Shown piece by piece: positions 36,627 to 45,342 of a stretch of 64,000 nt of DNA (positions are counted from its first letter, which is position 1; every line of letters starts with the position of its first letter). The notes beneath the pieces are model-generated. The model had not been told where the DNA came from and made no database searches. It was given only the letters and a program-made list of their open reading frames with translations. This stretch comes from Rhodococcus sp. IEGM 1409 (GTDB lineage: Bacteria; Actinomycetota; Actinomycetes; Mycobacteriales; Mycobacteriaceae). The stretch spans positions 496,001-560,000 of the forward strand of contig NZ_JASHKN010000002.1 in NCBI RefSeq assembly GCF_030056735.1. Direction: 5' to 3'. The position numbers were made by a program, and so were the translations under genes.

Positions 36627-37774
36627 GCGAAATCGGTGTGAGTCACTTCGAGGGTTACGGGGATTCGACGCGCAGCGTCAGCGCGGTAGCGCGGGAACAT
36701 GCTGCAGGTCAGCCGATGCAGCTCGGTCCGATATTCGCTGCGCCGTACCAACTTTCGGCCGACGAAGGTTCCGAATCCGATACCTACGCTCGCGCCTCGA
36801 ACCCGGGTTGGCGCGGACTCGAATCTGCGCTCGCGGCGCTCGAGGGAGCGGACCACGCACTCGTCGTGGGTTCGGGGATGTCCGCGATCACCGCGACCTT
36901 GCGCAGCGCGCTCGTCACCGGGGATACCGTCGTCGTGCCCTCGGACGGGTACTACCAGGTGCGGTTGTACGCGAACGAACGGTTGGCTCCGTTGGGGATC
37001 ACCGTTCGTGAGGTCTCGACCCTGCAGATGGGGGACGCGAGCTTCGCAGATCTGATCGAGGCGGCGCCGGGCCGCGTGGTCGTCGTCGCCGAGACGCCGT
37101 CCAACCCGGTGTTGGACGTGGTCGACCTTCGCATCCTCGCCGACGTGTGCCACCGATCAGGTGCGCTCCTGATCGTCGACAACACGACTGCAACACCGCT
37201 GGGGCAGCGCCCGCTCGAATTGGGTGCCGACATCGTGGTGGCCAGCGGCACCAAGGCCCTCAGCGGCCACAGTGACCTTCTGATGGGTTACGTCGCTACC
37301 TCCGATGCTGCGATCGGTCAGCGAATCGAGCGCGAGCGACTCCTCTCGGGAACGGTGCTCGGACCCTTCGAGACGTGGCTCGCGCACCGGAGCCTCGGCA
37401 CGGCAGGACTGCGATTCGGGCGTCAGTGCGACAACGCGCTTGCACTGGCCGAGATGTTGGTAGGTCACAAAGCAGTCCGGTCAGTTCGTTACCCCGGCCT
37501 TCGCGGTGACCCGTCCTACGTAACGGCATCCGGTCAGATGAATCGGTTCGGCGGATTGGTGAGCGTCGAGTTGGATTCGGCACAGGCATTCCACTCGTTC
37601 GTCGAAGCGAGCGCTCTCGTCACGGCTGCCACCAGCTTCGGCGGGATCCACACGACGGCGGATCGCCGAGCGCGCTGGCGCGATCCGGTCAGTGCGGGTT
37701 TTGTCCGAATCGCTTGTGGCATCGAGGACACCACCGATCTCCTTGCCGACATCGAGCGCGCACTCGACACGTGA
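36623..37774 (+). CDS. Cystathionine gamma-lyase/synthase-type PLP enzyme
   Basis: 383-residue fold-type I PLP enzyme of the Cys/Met metabolism family. It shows [28 protein letters not shown], the PLP-binding VDNTTATP and the Schiff-base lysine in [12 protein letters not shown] (Lys211), then [15 protein letters not shown] at the C-terminus. It could be a cystathionine gamma-lyase, gamma-synthase or methionine gamma-lyase; the exact reaction is not decidable here. It is coupled to gpsA by a GTGA overlap and followed by ddl, and is not at this place in M. tuberculosis. Confidence 0.83.
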   Translation: MSEIGVSHFEGYGDSTRSVSAVAREHAAGQPMQLGPIFAAPYQLSADEGSESDTYARASNPGWRGLESALAALEGADHALVVGSGMSAITATLRSALVTGDTVVVPSDGYYQVRLYANERLAPLGITVREVSTLQMGDASFADLIEAAPGRVVVVAETPSNPVLDVVDLRILADVCHRSGALLIVDNTTATPLGQRPLELGADIVVASGTKALSGHSDLLMGYVATSDAAIGQRIERERLLSGTVLGPFETWLAHRSLGTAGLRFGRQCDNALALAEMLVGHKAVRSVRYPGLRGDPSYVTASGQMNRFGGLVSVELDSAQAFHSFVEASALVTAATSFGGIHTTADRRARWRDPVSAGFVRIACGIEDTTDLLADIERALDT

Positions 37775-37846
37775 ACGGACCTCGTCGATGATTTCCGGTC
37801 CGGCCCGATCGCGTGCCGAAGTCGATTCGGCGGTACGGTTTGACGC

Positions 37847-38953
37847 GTGAACAGCAGCCGTACCCGCGTGGCCGTGATCTTCGGTGGCCGGAGCAATGAG
37901 CATTCAGTGTCCTGTGTTTCCGCCGGAAGCGTCCTGAGCAACCTCGACCCGGATCGGTACGACGTCGTACCGATCGGCATCACCGTCGACGGTTCCTGGG
38001 TGCTCGGTTCGAGCGACCCCAGCTCCCTGGCGATCAGTGGGCGCGCGCTGCCGTCGGTCGACAAGGACGGAACGTCGGTGGTCCTCAGCGCGGACCCCAC
38101 CCGCGGGGGCGAGGTCATCTCCTTCGACGGCTCTGACGCCGGGGCTGTGCTCGCGTCGGTCGACGTCGTGTTCCCGGTCCTGCACGGCGCTTACGGCGAA
38201 GACGGCACCATTCAAGGTCTGCTCGAACTTGCCGGGGTTCCGTACGTCGGACCCGGAGTCCTGGCCAGCGCCGCCGGCATGGACAAGGAGTTCACGAAGA
38301 AGCTTCTTGCCGCTGAAGGACTTCCCGTCGGAGTGCAGGTCGTGCTTCGACCGGGAACCGCAACGCTGACCGAAGAGCAGAAGTCGGAGTTGGGCCTTCC
38401 GGTGTTCGTGAAGCCCGCTCGAGGTGGTTCGTCCATCGGTATCACGCGGGTGAGCGATTGGGAGGGGCTGGACGGGGCAATTGCTCATGCACGCCTGCAC
38501 GATCCCAAGGTGATCGTCGAAGGCGCGATCATCGGCCGTGAGGTGGAATGCGGCGTCCTCGAATTCCCGAACGGTGACGTCGAGGCGAGCGTGGTCGCCG
38601 AGATCCGGATGCCGGATTCCGACGCCGATTCGGACGCGTTCTACGACTTCGACACCAAGTACCTCGACGACGTCTGCGAATTCGACATCCCCGCGAGACT
38701 CGACGAGTCGGTGAGCGACCAGATCAGGGAACTTGCAGTCCGCGCGTTCAAGGCACTCGATTGCCAGGGACTCTCGCGGGTCGATTTCTTCGTGACCGCT
38801 GACGGCCCGGTGATCAATGAGATCAACACCATGCCGGGGTTCACCTCCATCTCGATGTACCCGAAGATGTGGAACGCCACCGGAATCGATTACCGCACTT
38901 TGATTTCGACGCTGGTCGATACCGCTATTGCTCGCGGCACCGGACTTCGCTGA
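37847..38953 (+). CDS. ddl: D-alanine--D-alanine ligase
   Basis: ATP-grasp ligase making the D-Ala-D-Ala end of the peptidoglycan stem peptide. 368 residues with [53 protein letters not shown] and [18 protein letters not shown]. The GTG start has TACGGT 7 nt upstream and no Shine-Dalgarno, so a leaderless transcript is likely. Its TGA directly abuts the TGA of the convergent DUF3515 gene with no base between. Confidence 0.95.
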   Translation: MNSSRTRVAVIFGGRSNEHSVSCVSAGSVLSNLDPDRYDVVPIGITVDGSWVLGSSDPSSLAISGRALPSVDKDGTSVVLSADPTRGGEVISFDGSDAGAVLASVDVVFPVLHGAYGEDGTIQGLLELAGVPYVGPGVLASAAGMDKEFTKKLLAAEGLPVGVQVVLRPGTATLTEEQKSELGLPVFVKPARGGSSIGITRVSDWEGLDGAIAHARLHDPKVIVEGAIIGREVECGVLEFPNGDVEASVVAEIRMPDSDADSDAFYDFDTKYLDDVCEFDIPARLDESVSDQIRELAVRAFKALDCQGLSRVDFFVTADGPVINEINTMPGFTSISMYPKMWNATGIDYRTLISTLVDTAIARGTGLR

Positions 38954-39556
38954 TCAGGGAACCGCGACCGGCGCCGGGTCGAGAGGCTTCTGTTCCAGAG
39001 TCGCCGTGATGGTGTCGGAAATCTCCTGAATCGGCGTCGGACCGGTCCCGTCGGGAACCGTGATGCCGATGTACTCACCACGGTCGACGGCAAACCAAGT
39101 GCTCGCGGCCAGACCGATGTCGGTTCCCGAGACCTGGAACCACTGGACGCCGTTCACGACCTGTAGCGCGGCCGCCTGGTCGAACTCGGTCGGACGGTCG
39201 AGCCCGCAGCGCAAGACGATCGGCTCACCTTCGCTGCGCTGCCACGCGGCCGCTCCAGCCGGGGCAGGTTCCACCAACTCGGCTTTCGTGAAGTCGTCGA
39301 TCTTGTCGGGGAGCGCGCCGAGGAGGGAAACGCAGGCTTCCGACTCCGCTGCCGGTGCGGGTACGGGTCCCAGCGCTACCGGCGAGAGTTCAGGATTATT
39401 GCCCGCGACGACGGCTGCGATCACCACTCCGATGATCAGGGCCACCGGCAGTGCGATGGCGGTGGCTATCAGCGCCGGACTGCGGCGCTCGGACGGATCG
39501 TCGTCGCCGTCGGGGTCGATGTCGGCGTTGTCTGCGGTGGAAGTGTTTTCTGCCAT
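38954..39556 (-). CDS. DUF3515 membrane-anchored/secreted protein
   Basis: 200 residues: a short acidic cytoplasmic start, one membrane helix (ALIATAIALPVALIIGVVIAA split over residues 27-47), and an exported domain of about 150 residues with two cysteines (SEACVSLL and VLRCGLDRP) that could form a disulfide. It matches the actinobacterial DUF3515 family (Rv2980), always near ddl and thiL. The function is unknown. ATG 39556 is preferred to longer starts since it gives a plausible export signal. Confidence 0.83.
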   Translation of the reverse strand: MAENTSTADNADIDPDGDDDPSERRSPALIATAIALPVALIIGVVIAAVVAGNNPELSPVALGPVPAPAAESEACVSLLGALPDKIDDFTKAELVEPAPAGAAAWQRSEGEPIVLRCGLDRPTEFDQAAALQVVNGVQWFQVSGTDIGLAASTWFAVDRGEYIGITVPDGTGPTPIQEISDTITATLEQKPLDPAPVAVP

Positions 39557-39721
39557 GCTCAGTTCTTCGCTCGGGTCCTGGTCCAGTCGATCAGCGGTCT
39601 TGTCACTTCTGAGGACACGTCGGTGAATCGGTAGGATTGCCGACACGCGTGAGCTTGCAGAAGCGTTCACGACCACAGCTAGAAGGTACCGCAGGCCGCT
39701 TACGGGCGAATTGCGTCGGCA

Positions 39722-40753
39722 TTGGAGACACTCATCGCATCATCGGAGTTCACTGCATCATCGGAGTTCGAGTCACGGCACACTGTCGAGCAGGTGGGGG
39801 AGTTCGATGTGATCGCGCGATCTCTGATCGGTCGAATCCAACCGGTCACCACCGAATTGGGGCCGGGTGACGATGCCGCGATCGTGACGTCCGGTGACGG
39901 CCGAGTGGTTGTCTCGTCCGACATGTTGGTCGAAGGTCGGCATTTCCGAGTGGACTGGTCTTCGCCGCGGGACATCGGTCGCAAGGCGGTGGCCCAGAAC
40001 GCCGCTGATGTGGTTTCGATGGGAGCCAGGCCGACGGCATTCACCGTGTCCCTGGGGTGCCCGCCCTCGACTCCCGTCGACGTGATCGACGGAATCTCGG
40101 CCGGGATCTGGGACGCGGCAACAGATATGGGGGCCGGTGTGGTCGGCGGTGACCTGGTCCAGTCGCCGGTGATCATCGTGTCGGTGACCGTGCTCGGCGA
40201 TCTCGGTGGCCGTTCGGCAGTTCTCCGTTCGGGAGCCAAGGTCGGTGACAAGATCGCTGTCGCCGGGTTGTTCGGTTGCTCGGCAGCGGGATTGGCACTA
40301 CTGCTCGACGAAACCGAATTGCTCGACGAAGCCGGTGGCTTTCCAGATTTACTTGCCTCCCATCGTGTTCCGAATCCGCCGTATCAATCGGCATGGGACG
40401 CCGCAGAATCAGCACATTCCATGACGGACGTCTCTGACGGATTGATCGCGGACCTTCGACATCTCGCAGAGGCATCACACGTACGGTTCGACATCTTGTC
40501 GGAAAGGGTTCCCACCTCACCAGACGTCCCGTCGGCGGCCGAGGCGCTCGACGTGAATCCTCTGCACTGGATCCTTTCCGGTGGTGAAGATCACGGATTT
40601 GCAGCAACTTTCGGGCCGGAGGTCGAGATTCCGTCGGGTTGGACTGTGATCGGTGAGGTCGTCGCCGGTTCCGGCGTCTCCATCGACGGTTCTCTTCGCG
40701 AGAGCGGTGGGGGTTGGCACAGCTTTTCGACCACCGGCACCACTGCGGTATAG
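39722..40753 (+). CDS. thiL: Thiamine-monophosphate kinase
   Basis: ATP-dependent kinase making thiamine diphosphate. Up to 343 residues with the AIR-synthase-like fold: GEFDVIARSL, LGPGDDAAIV, SSDMLVEGRHFR, GRKAVAQNAADVVSMGA, GGDLVQSP, MTDVSDGLIADLRHLAE and LSGGEDHGF. The start is uncertain: TTG 39722 adds a tandem ASSEFT/ASSEFE segment from an exact 15-bp duplication; GTG 39794 would start at VGEFDVI, shorter than the mycobacterial protein. TTG is given for length. Confidence 0.9.
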   Translation: METLIASSEFTASSEFESRHTVEQVGEFDVIARSLIGRIQPVTTELGPGDDAAIVTSGDGRVVVSSDMLVEGRHFRVDWSSPRDIGRKAVAQNAADVVSMGARPTAFTVSLGCPPSTPVDVIDGISAGIWDAATDMGAGVVGGDLVQSPVIIVSVTVLGDLGGRSAVLRSGAKVGDKIAVAGLFGCSAAGLALLLDETELLDEAGGFPDLLASHRVPNPPYQSAWDAAESAHSMTDVSDGLIADLRHLAEASHVRFDILSERVPTSPDVPSAAEALDVNPLHWILSGGEDHGFAATFGPEVEIPSGWTVIGEVVAGSGVSIDGSLRESGGGWHSFSTTGTTAV

Positions 40754-40762
40754 GTTGCTTTC

Positions 40763-41284
40763 ATGGCTGTATATGCACTTGGAGACAGAGTTCCGGACAT
40801 ACATCCGGACGCATACGTCCACCCGGACGCGGTGGTGATCGGCGCCGTGACTCTCGGGGCGGGCACCTCGATCTGGCCGCAAGCGGTCTTGCGTGGTGAC
40901 TACGGAACCATTTCGGTCGGTGCCGGATCCAACATCCAGGACGGAACCGTCATCCACTGCACCGCAATCGATGCGACCGTCATCGGTTCGGGCTGCGTCG
41001 TGGGCCACAACGCACACATCGAAGGTTCGACCATCGAAGACCACTGCCTGATCGCATCGGGGTCCGTGGTCCTCAACGGAACGGTGATCGGGACGGGGTC
41101 GATCGTCGCCGCTGGTGCGGTGGTGGCCAACAAAATGCAGGTGCCGCCGCGCAGCATGGCGCTCGGTGTGCCCGCCAAGGTCCGTGCGGGATACGAAGTT
41201 CCGCTCGGTCACCTCGACGGCAACGTCAAGATGTACGCAGCCAATGCGGCGTATTACCGCGACGCGTTGCGCAGGCTCGACTGA
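40763..41284 (+). CDS. Gamma-carbonic-anhydrase-like hexapeptide protein
   Basis: 173 residues forming a left-handed beta-helix (repeated V/I-x-I-G hexapeptides such as [33 protein letters not shown]). Three possible metal histidines are present, in VIHCTAI and GHNAHIEG, as in gamma-class carbonic anhydrases (Cam, CaiE/YrdA/PaaY group). Carbonic anhydrase activity is possible but not certain for this branch. A TAGGTT box lies 6 nt before the ATG. Its TGA overlaps the ung ATG. Confidence 0.85.
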   Translation: MAVYALGDRVPDIHPDAYVHPDAVVIGAVTLGAGTSIWPQAVLRGDYGTISVGAGSNIQDGTVIHCTAIDATVIGSGCVVGHNAHIEGSTIEDHCLIASGSVVLNGTVIGTGSIVAAGAVVANKMQVPPRSMALGVPAKVRAGYEVPLGHLDGNVKMYAANAAYYRDALRRLD

Positions 41285-41955
41285 TGGCGCCGCTTGCAGA
41301 GATCGTCGATCCAGGGTGGGCGCGGGCACTCGAACCGGTGTCGGAACAGATCTCCGCGATGGGCACGTTCTTGCGTGAAGAGATTGCTGCGGGGCGGGAG
41401 TATCTGCCGGCGGGGGAGAACGTCTTGCGTGCGTTCACGAACCCGTTCGACGACGTTCGAGTGCTCATCGTCGGTCAAGACCCCTATCCGACGCCCGGTC
41501 ACGCTGTCGGGTTGAGCTTTTCGGTTGCCCCGGACGTGCGGCCGGTTCCGCGCAGCCTCGGCAACATCTACAAGGAATATCACCAGGATCTCGGATTGCC
41601 CATACCGTCGAACGGTGATCTGACTCCGTGGTCGAAACAAGGTGTGTTGCTTCTCAATCGCGTTCTCACCGTGCAGCCGGGTCAAGCCGCTTCGCATCGT
41701 AAGAAGGGCTGGGAGCCGGTGACCGAGCAGGCCATCCGCGCTCTGGTCGCGCGGTCGTCACCGATGGTGGCGATCTTGTGGGGTCGTGACGCGTCCACTC
41801 TCGCGCCGATGCTCGGCGACACACCGATCATCGAATCCGCGCACCCGTCACCACTTTCGGCTTCGCGCGGTTTCTTCGGTTCGCGTCCGTTCAGTCGTGC
41901 GAACGAGCTCTTGACCGGACTCGGAGCAGATCCGGTCGACTGGAATCTGGGCTGA
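41284..41955 (+). CDS. ung: Uracil-DNA glycosylase
   Basis: Family 1 UDG removing uracil from DNA. 223 residues with the water-activating motif [29 protein letters not shown], and the minor-groove loop [11 protein letters not shown]. The start overlaps the previous stop (TGATG), so the two are coupled with thiL upstream. Confidence 0.96.
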   Translation: MAPLAEIVDPGWARALEPVSEQISAMGTFLREEIAAGREYLPAGENVLRAFTNPFDDVRVLIVGQDPYPTPGHAVGLSFSVAPDVRPVPRSLGNIYKEYHQDLGLPIPSNGDLTPWSKQGVLLLNRVLTVQPGQAASHRKKGWEPVTEQAIRALVARSSPMVAILWGRDASTLAPMLGDTPIIESAHPSPLSASRGFFGSRPFSRANELLTGLGADPVDWNLG

Positions 41956-41990
41956 TGAACAGCGTCTGATCGAACTGCGGCTGATCGAAC

Positions 41991-42029
41991 TGCCGTGCCG
42001 AACGTCGTGACGCGACGTTCGGCACGGCA
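41991..42029. terminator. Hairpin between ung and crotonase
   Basis: Perfect 17-bp stem (41991-42007 with 42013-42029), loop of 5, between convergent genes. No U tract follows. Just before it, CTGATCGAACTGC occurs twice 15 bp apart. Confidence 0.72.
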
Positions 42030-42035
42030 ATTCGA

Positions 42036-42830
42036 CTACGCCTGCTTTGCGGACGTGAAATCGGGGCGACGCTTGTCGACGAATGCGTCGACACCCTCAC
42101 GGCCGATGGGGCTGTTCGCCGCGATGGCGATGGACGCGGCTTCGGCGTCGAGTTGCTCGGCGAGCGAGTTCGTCCGCGAGGAACGCAGCAGCGCTTTGAT
42201 TCCCGAGTACGCCGTGCTCGGCCCGTTGGCCAAGGCGCGAGCGAGGCGGGCTGCCTCTTCCTGAACCTCGTCGTCGCCGACGAGTCGGGTGAGGATCCCC
42301 AGCCGGACGGCTTCGTCGCCACCGATCACCGAATCGTTGAGAATAATCTCGCGAGCGCGTGCCACACCGACGATGCGTGGAAGCGTCCACGACATTCCGC
42401 CGTCCGGGGTGAAACCGATGGACGGGTAGGCGGGGCGAAGCTTGGTGCCGGTGCCGCCGATTGCGACGTCGGCGAGGCAGACCAGGCTCATTCCGGCACC
42501 GGCAGCCCATCCGTGGACTCCGGCCACCACCGGAGCGGTCGCGGCGTCGAGCGCGCGAACGAATACGTGGAAAACGCGGGCAACTTCGGCCACGTACTCG
42601 CCGCGGTCGGGGGCTGCGGCGAACGCACGGACGTTGCCTCCGGCACAGAAGTTTGCGCCCTCGCCAACCAGAAGGATGCTCCCGATGTCGTTTCCGACTG
42701 TCTCGAGCGCCTGCGCGCCCTGAACCAGTCCTTCGTCGTCGAGGGAGGTGCCGTTGGCGGCGGTGGAAATGGTGATGCGGAGTACACCCTCGTCGAGGGT
42801 CACCTTGCTCAGATCATCGATGGAAGTCAC
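42036..42830 (-). CDS. Enoyl-CoA hydratase/isomerase-family protein
   Basis: 264-residue crotonase. The two oxyanion-hole segments are GANFCAGGN and GWAAGAGMSLVCLADV; the catalytic region reads TPDGGMSWTLPRIVG, with Asp where hydratases have Glu, as in PaaG-type and other isomerases. It is therefore better named isomerase/hydratase, probably in beta-oxidation or aromatic acid breakdown. It starts with GTG at 42830. It is a single gene, not part of a catabolic operon here. Confidence 0.85.
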   Translation of the reverse strand: MTSIDDLSKVTLDEGVLRITISTAANGTSLDDEGLVQGAQALETVGNDIGSILLVGEGANFCAGGNVRAFAAAPDRGEYVAEVARVFHVFVRALDAATAPVVAGVHGWAAGAGMSLVCLADVAIGGTGTKLRPAYPSIGFTPDGGMSWTLPRIVGVARAREIILNDSVIGGDEAVRLGILTRLVGDDEVQEEAARLARALANGPSTAYSGIKALLRSSRTNSLAEQLDAEAASIAIAANSPIGREGVDAFVDKRRPDFTSAKQA

Positions 42831-42903
42831 TCAACGCACATTACGGGTGTCTGACAACCATACGAACAGGGGGACAGGACTACAACGAAGCGCATAGATA
42901 CAG

Positions 42904-42937
42904 CTCTGCCCCCGTCACCGAAGTGACGGGGGCAGAG
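42904..42937. terminator. Hairpin after rpmB
   Basis: Perfect 15-bp stem (42904-42918 with 42923-42937) with a CGAA tetraloop, 26 bp past the rpmB stop on the minus strand; little U tract. Confidence 0.7.
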
Positions 42938-42962
42938 CCTGCAATAGTTTGTGCTCGGGCAA

Positions 42963-43154
42963 TCAGCCCCGAGCGACCTTGCCTGCCTTCAGGCAGGAGG
43001 TGCACACGTTGACCTTACGGGTGTTACCCGGGGCAACCTCGGTACGAACAGACTGAATGTTCGGGTTCCAGCGACGATTGGTACGCCGGTGCGAGTGCGA
43101 GACCGACTTACCGAAGCCGGGCCCCTTGGCGCATACGTCGCAGACGGCAGCCAT
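42963..43154 (-). CDS. rpmB: 50S ribosomal protein L28 (zinc form)
   Basis: 63 residues with [14 protein letters not shown] and two CxxC pairs (CDVC near the start, CTSC near the end), which make this the zinc-binding (C+) form. Actinobacteria often keep a cysteine-free second copy under Zur control elsewhere. AAGGAG lies before ATG 43154. Confidence 0.96.
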   Translation of the reverse strand: MAAVCDVCAKGPGFGKSVSHSHRRTNRRWNPNIQSVRTEVAPGNTRKVNVCTSCLKAGKVARG

Positions 43155-43487
43155 AGTCGCGAACTCCTTGTTAGAAATGAATATTGAAGTGGTTACCCTA
43201 CACGGTAGGGCAGCCAGAATTACAATCCGAATATACTCGACTTCGAACCGATCCTTGACCGCTCACTGTGCAGCCGAACGTGAAAACAGTCAATCAGCAA
43301 CAAACAAAGTGCAGCATTATTTCGTGTAGCCCGTTCGAGGCAACCGTGTAAGAGTAACCGCTTCCGGCCCGAATGGCCAAACCGCCCGGTAATGACGGTT
43401 GCGCAGAAGCGTCGGACTACCCTCGACTGCACCGATCACCGATCTCTTTTTCATCGTCAGTCTTTCCATCGTCGAGGGGAACCGTCA
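43155..43487. promoter_or_regulatory. Divergent region rpmB / DhaL gene
   Basis: 333 bp, more AT-rich than its surroundings. CCCTAC-ACG-GTAGGG (43196-43210) is a perfect dyad about 42 bp before the rpmB start, and on the minus strand a TAGGGT inside it could be the -10 box. No gene is seen; open frames on the right side lack ribosome sites until GTG 43488. Confidence 0.45.
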
Positions 43488-45269
43488 GTGGGGGAAGTGC
43501 AGCGAGTCGCCGACGATGGCCGAAAGCCGGGCGCCGACGATGGCCGAAAGCCGGGCGCCGGCGATGGCCGAAAGCCGGGCGCCGGCGAAGCGGAATCCGT
43601 CGCGGACGGACATCTGCTGCGGCGCTGGGCCCGCCGGGCCGTCGACAGCCTCCAGAAACGTCGCGGAGAGATCAACAGCCTCAACGTCTTTCCCATCCCT
43701 GATTCGGATACCGGCACCAATCTGTTGTTCACGATGCGGGCGGCGCTCGATTCCGCCGAGACGATCGAGGACGACGTCTGCAGTGCGGGCCGCGTCGCCA
43801 ACGCTCTGGCTCGGGGCGCGGTCTCCGGCGCCCGGGGTAATTCCGGAGTGATCCTCTCCCAAGTGATCCGGGGTATCGCCGAGAGTGTTCAAGGCGAGCA
43901 CATCGACGGCCGCAGCTTCGCGAACTCACTGACTACGGCGACGACGCTGGCCTCTCGGGCCGTCTCCGATCTGGTGGAAGGCACCATCGTCACGGTTCTG
44001 CGCGCATCGGGAGAAGCAGCGCAGGAGTGCGTCGACACCAGGACGCCGAGCGGCGAGGATCTTGCATCCGTAGTTTCCGCCGCTGCCGACGCCGCTGCGG
44101 TCGCACTGAACAAGACGCCGGAGCAACTGGACGTTCTGGCGTCGGCCGGGGTGGTCGATGCCGGGGGATTCGGTCTCGTTCTGATCCTCGACGCTTTTGT
44201 CGAGGTGGTGACCGGGAAGTCTCAGGTCCGCGAGGATCTGGGAACACCGGACCTGCGCTCGACCTCCCTGGTCGATGTCAGCGCTTTCGATCACGATTGG
44301 GCTCACAAGAGCCCGATCGAATGTGGTGATCACTCGGAGCAGGATTTCGAGGTCATGTACCTCGTCGACGACTCCGACGACGACCGGATGGCGGCGCTGC
44401 GCACGCGACTCTCCGTCCTCGGGGATTCGACGGTCATCGTCAGCGACGGCTTCGGCGGCTGGTCCGTGCACGTACATTGCTGCGATGCCGGCGCGGCCGT
44501 GGAAGCAGGCCTCGAGGCCGGAAAGGTTCACGGCATTCGCATCAGCAGTTTTCTCGTCGACGAACGCGACCAGCTGGTGGCACGGGCGGAGAGGCGATTC
44601 CCGGGCGCCGGCGCCCGCGGCGTTCTGGCCGTCGTTGCCGGTGTCAGTGCGGCGGCGTTGTTCGAGAGTGAGGGCGCGACGGTTCTTCGATGCGACGATG
44701 CGCCGGTGACACGCGCGCAGCTGCTCGGCCGCATTCGTCAGATGGAGCGAAGCGAAGTCCTGGTGCTGCCGAACGGAGCTTTGACCGCGCAGGAACTGGT
44801 CGCAGTCAGTGCCGCTGCACGCGATCCGCTTCACCAGGTTCTGCTGCTGTCGACGTCGTCGATGGTGCAGGGCTTGGCCGCCCTCGCTGTTCACGACGCC
44901 CAGCGCAACGTCGCCGACGACGGCTTCACGATGTCCGAGGCTGCAGCTGCGACGCGTTGGGGATCGTTGCGTATTGCCGTCGAGCGCTCGCTGACCTACG
45001 TCGGGACGTGTGATCCGGGTGATGCGATCGGGTTGATGGGTCACGAGGTGGTGCTCATCGGTCCCGACGTCGCGGAGTCGAGTGCTCGACTGGTCGATCT
45101 TGCGCTCGGATCCGGCGGTGAACTCGTGACCCTTCTCATGGGTGCCGACGCACCGAACGACCTGGCAGCACAGTTGGAGGCCCACGTGATCGCGCACCAC
45201 CCGGGCGTGGACGTACTCGTGTATCAGGGTGATCAGCCCGGCGACCTGTTCCAGTTGGGCGTGGAGTGA
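43488..45269 (+). CDS. DhaL/DAK2-domain protein, FakA-like
   Basis: 593 residues: N-terminal DhaL (DAK2) kinase domain with the Mg-binding NVFPIPDSDTGTN and ARGNSGVILSQ, then a middle domain and a C-terminal DegV-like region (FEVMYLVDDSDDDRM onward). This is the layout of FakA, the ATP-binding subunit of fatty acid kinase, which in Firmicutes works with FakB. No fakB gene is adjacent. In M. tuberculosis the equivalent is split (Rv2975c/Rv2974c); here it is intact. GTG 43488 follows GAGGGGA. The N-terminus contains three 8-residue repeats (DDGRKPGA) from exact 24-bp DNA repeats. Confidence 0.85.
   Translation: MGEVQRVADDGRKPGADDGRKPGAGDGRKPGAGEAESVADGHLLRRWARRAVDSLQKRRGEINSLNVFPIPDSDTGTNLLFTMRAALDSAETIEDDVCSAGRVANALARGAVSGARGNSGVILSQVIRGIAESVQGEHIDGRSFANSLTTATTLASRAVSDLVEGTIVTVLRASGEAAQECVDTRTPSGEDLASVVSAAADAAAVALNKTPEQLDVLASAGVVDAGGFGLVLILDAFVEVVTGKSQVREDLGTPDLRSTSLVDVSAFDHDWAHKSPIECGDHSEQDFEVMYLVDDSDDDRMAALRTRLSVLGDSTVIVSDGFGGWSVHVHCCDAGAAVEAGLEAGKVHGIRISSFLVDERDQLVARAERRFPGAGARGVLAVVAGVSAAALFESEGATVLRCDDAPVTRAQLLGRIRQMERSEVLVLPNGALTAQELVAVSAAARDPLHQVLLLSTSSMVQGLAALAVHDAQRNVADDGFTMSEAAAATRWGSLRIAVERSLTYVGTCDPGDAIGLMGHEVVLIGPDVAESSARLVDLALGSGGELVTLLMGADAPNDLAAQLEAHVIAHHPGVDVLVYQGDQPGDLFQLGVE
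43509..43580 (+). repeat. Three 24-bp tandem repeats in the DhaL gene
   Basis: Units at 43509-43532, 43533-43556 and 43557-43580, differing by one base, encoding DDGRKPGA or GDGRKPGA. A fourth partial unit follows. In-frame, so copy number can vary without a frameshift. Confidence 0.9.
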
Positions 45270-45342
45270 TCGGACCGAGTCTGTCGGTGACTGCTGATAT
45301 ACGAACACCTGTGCTTACCGCGATACTGTGCTGGAGGAACTG

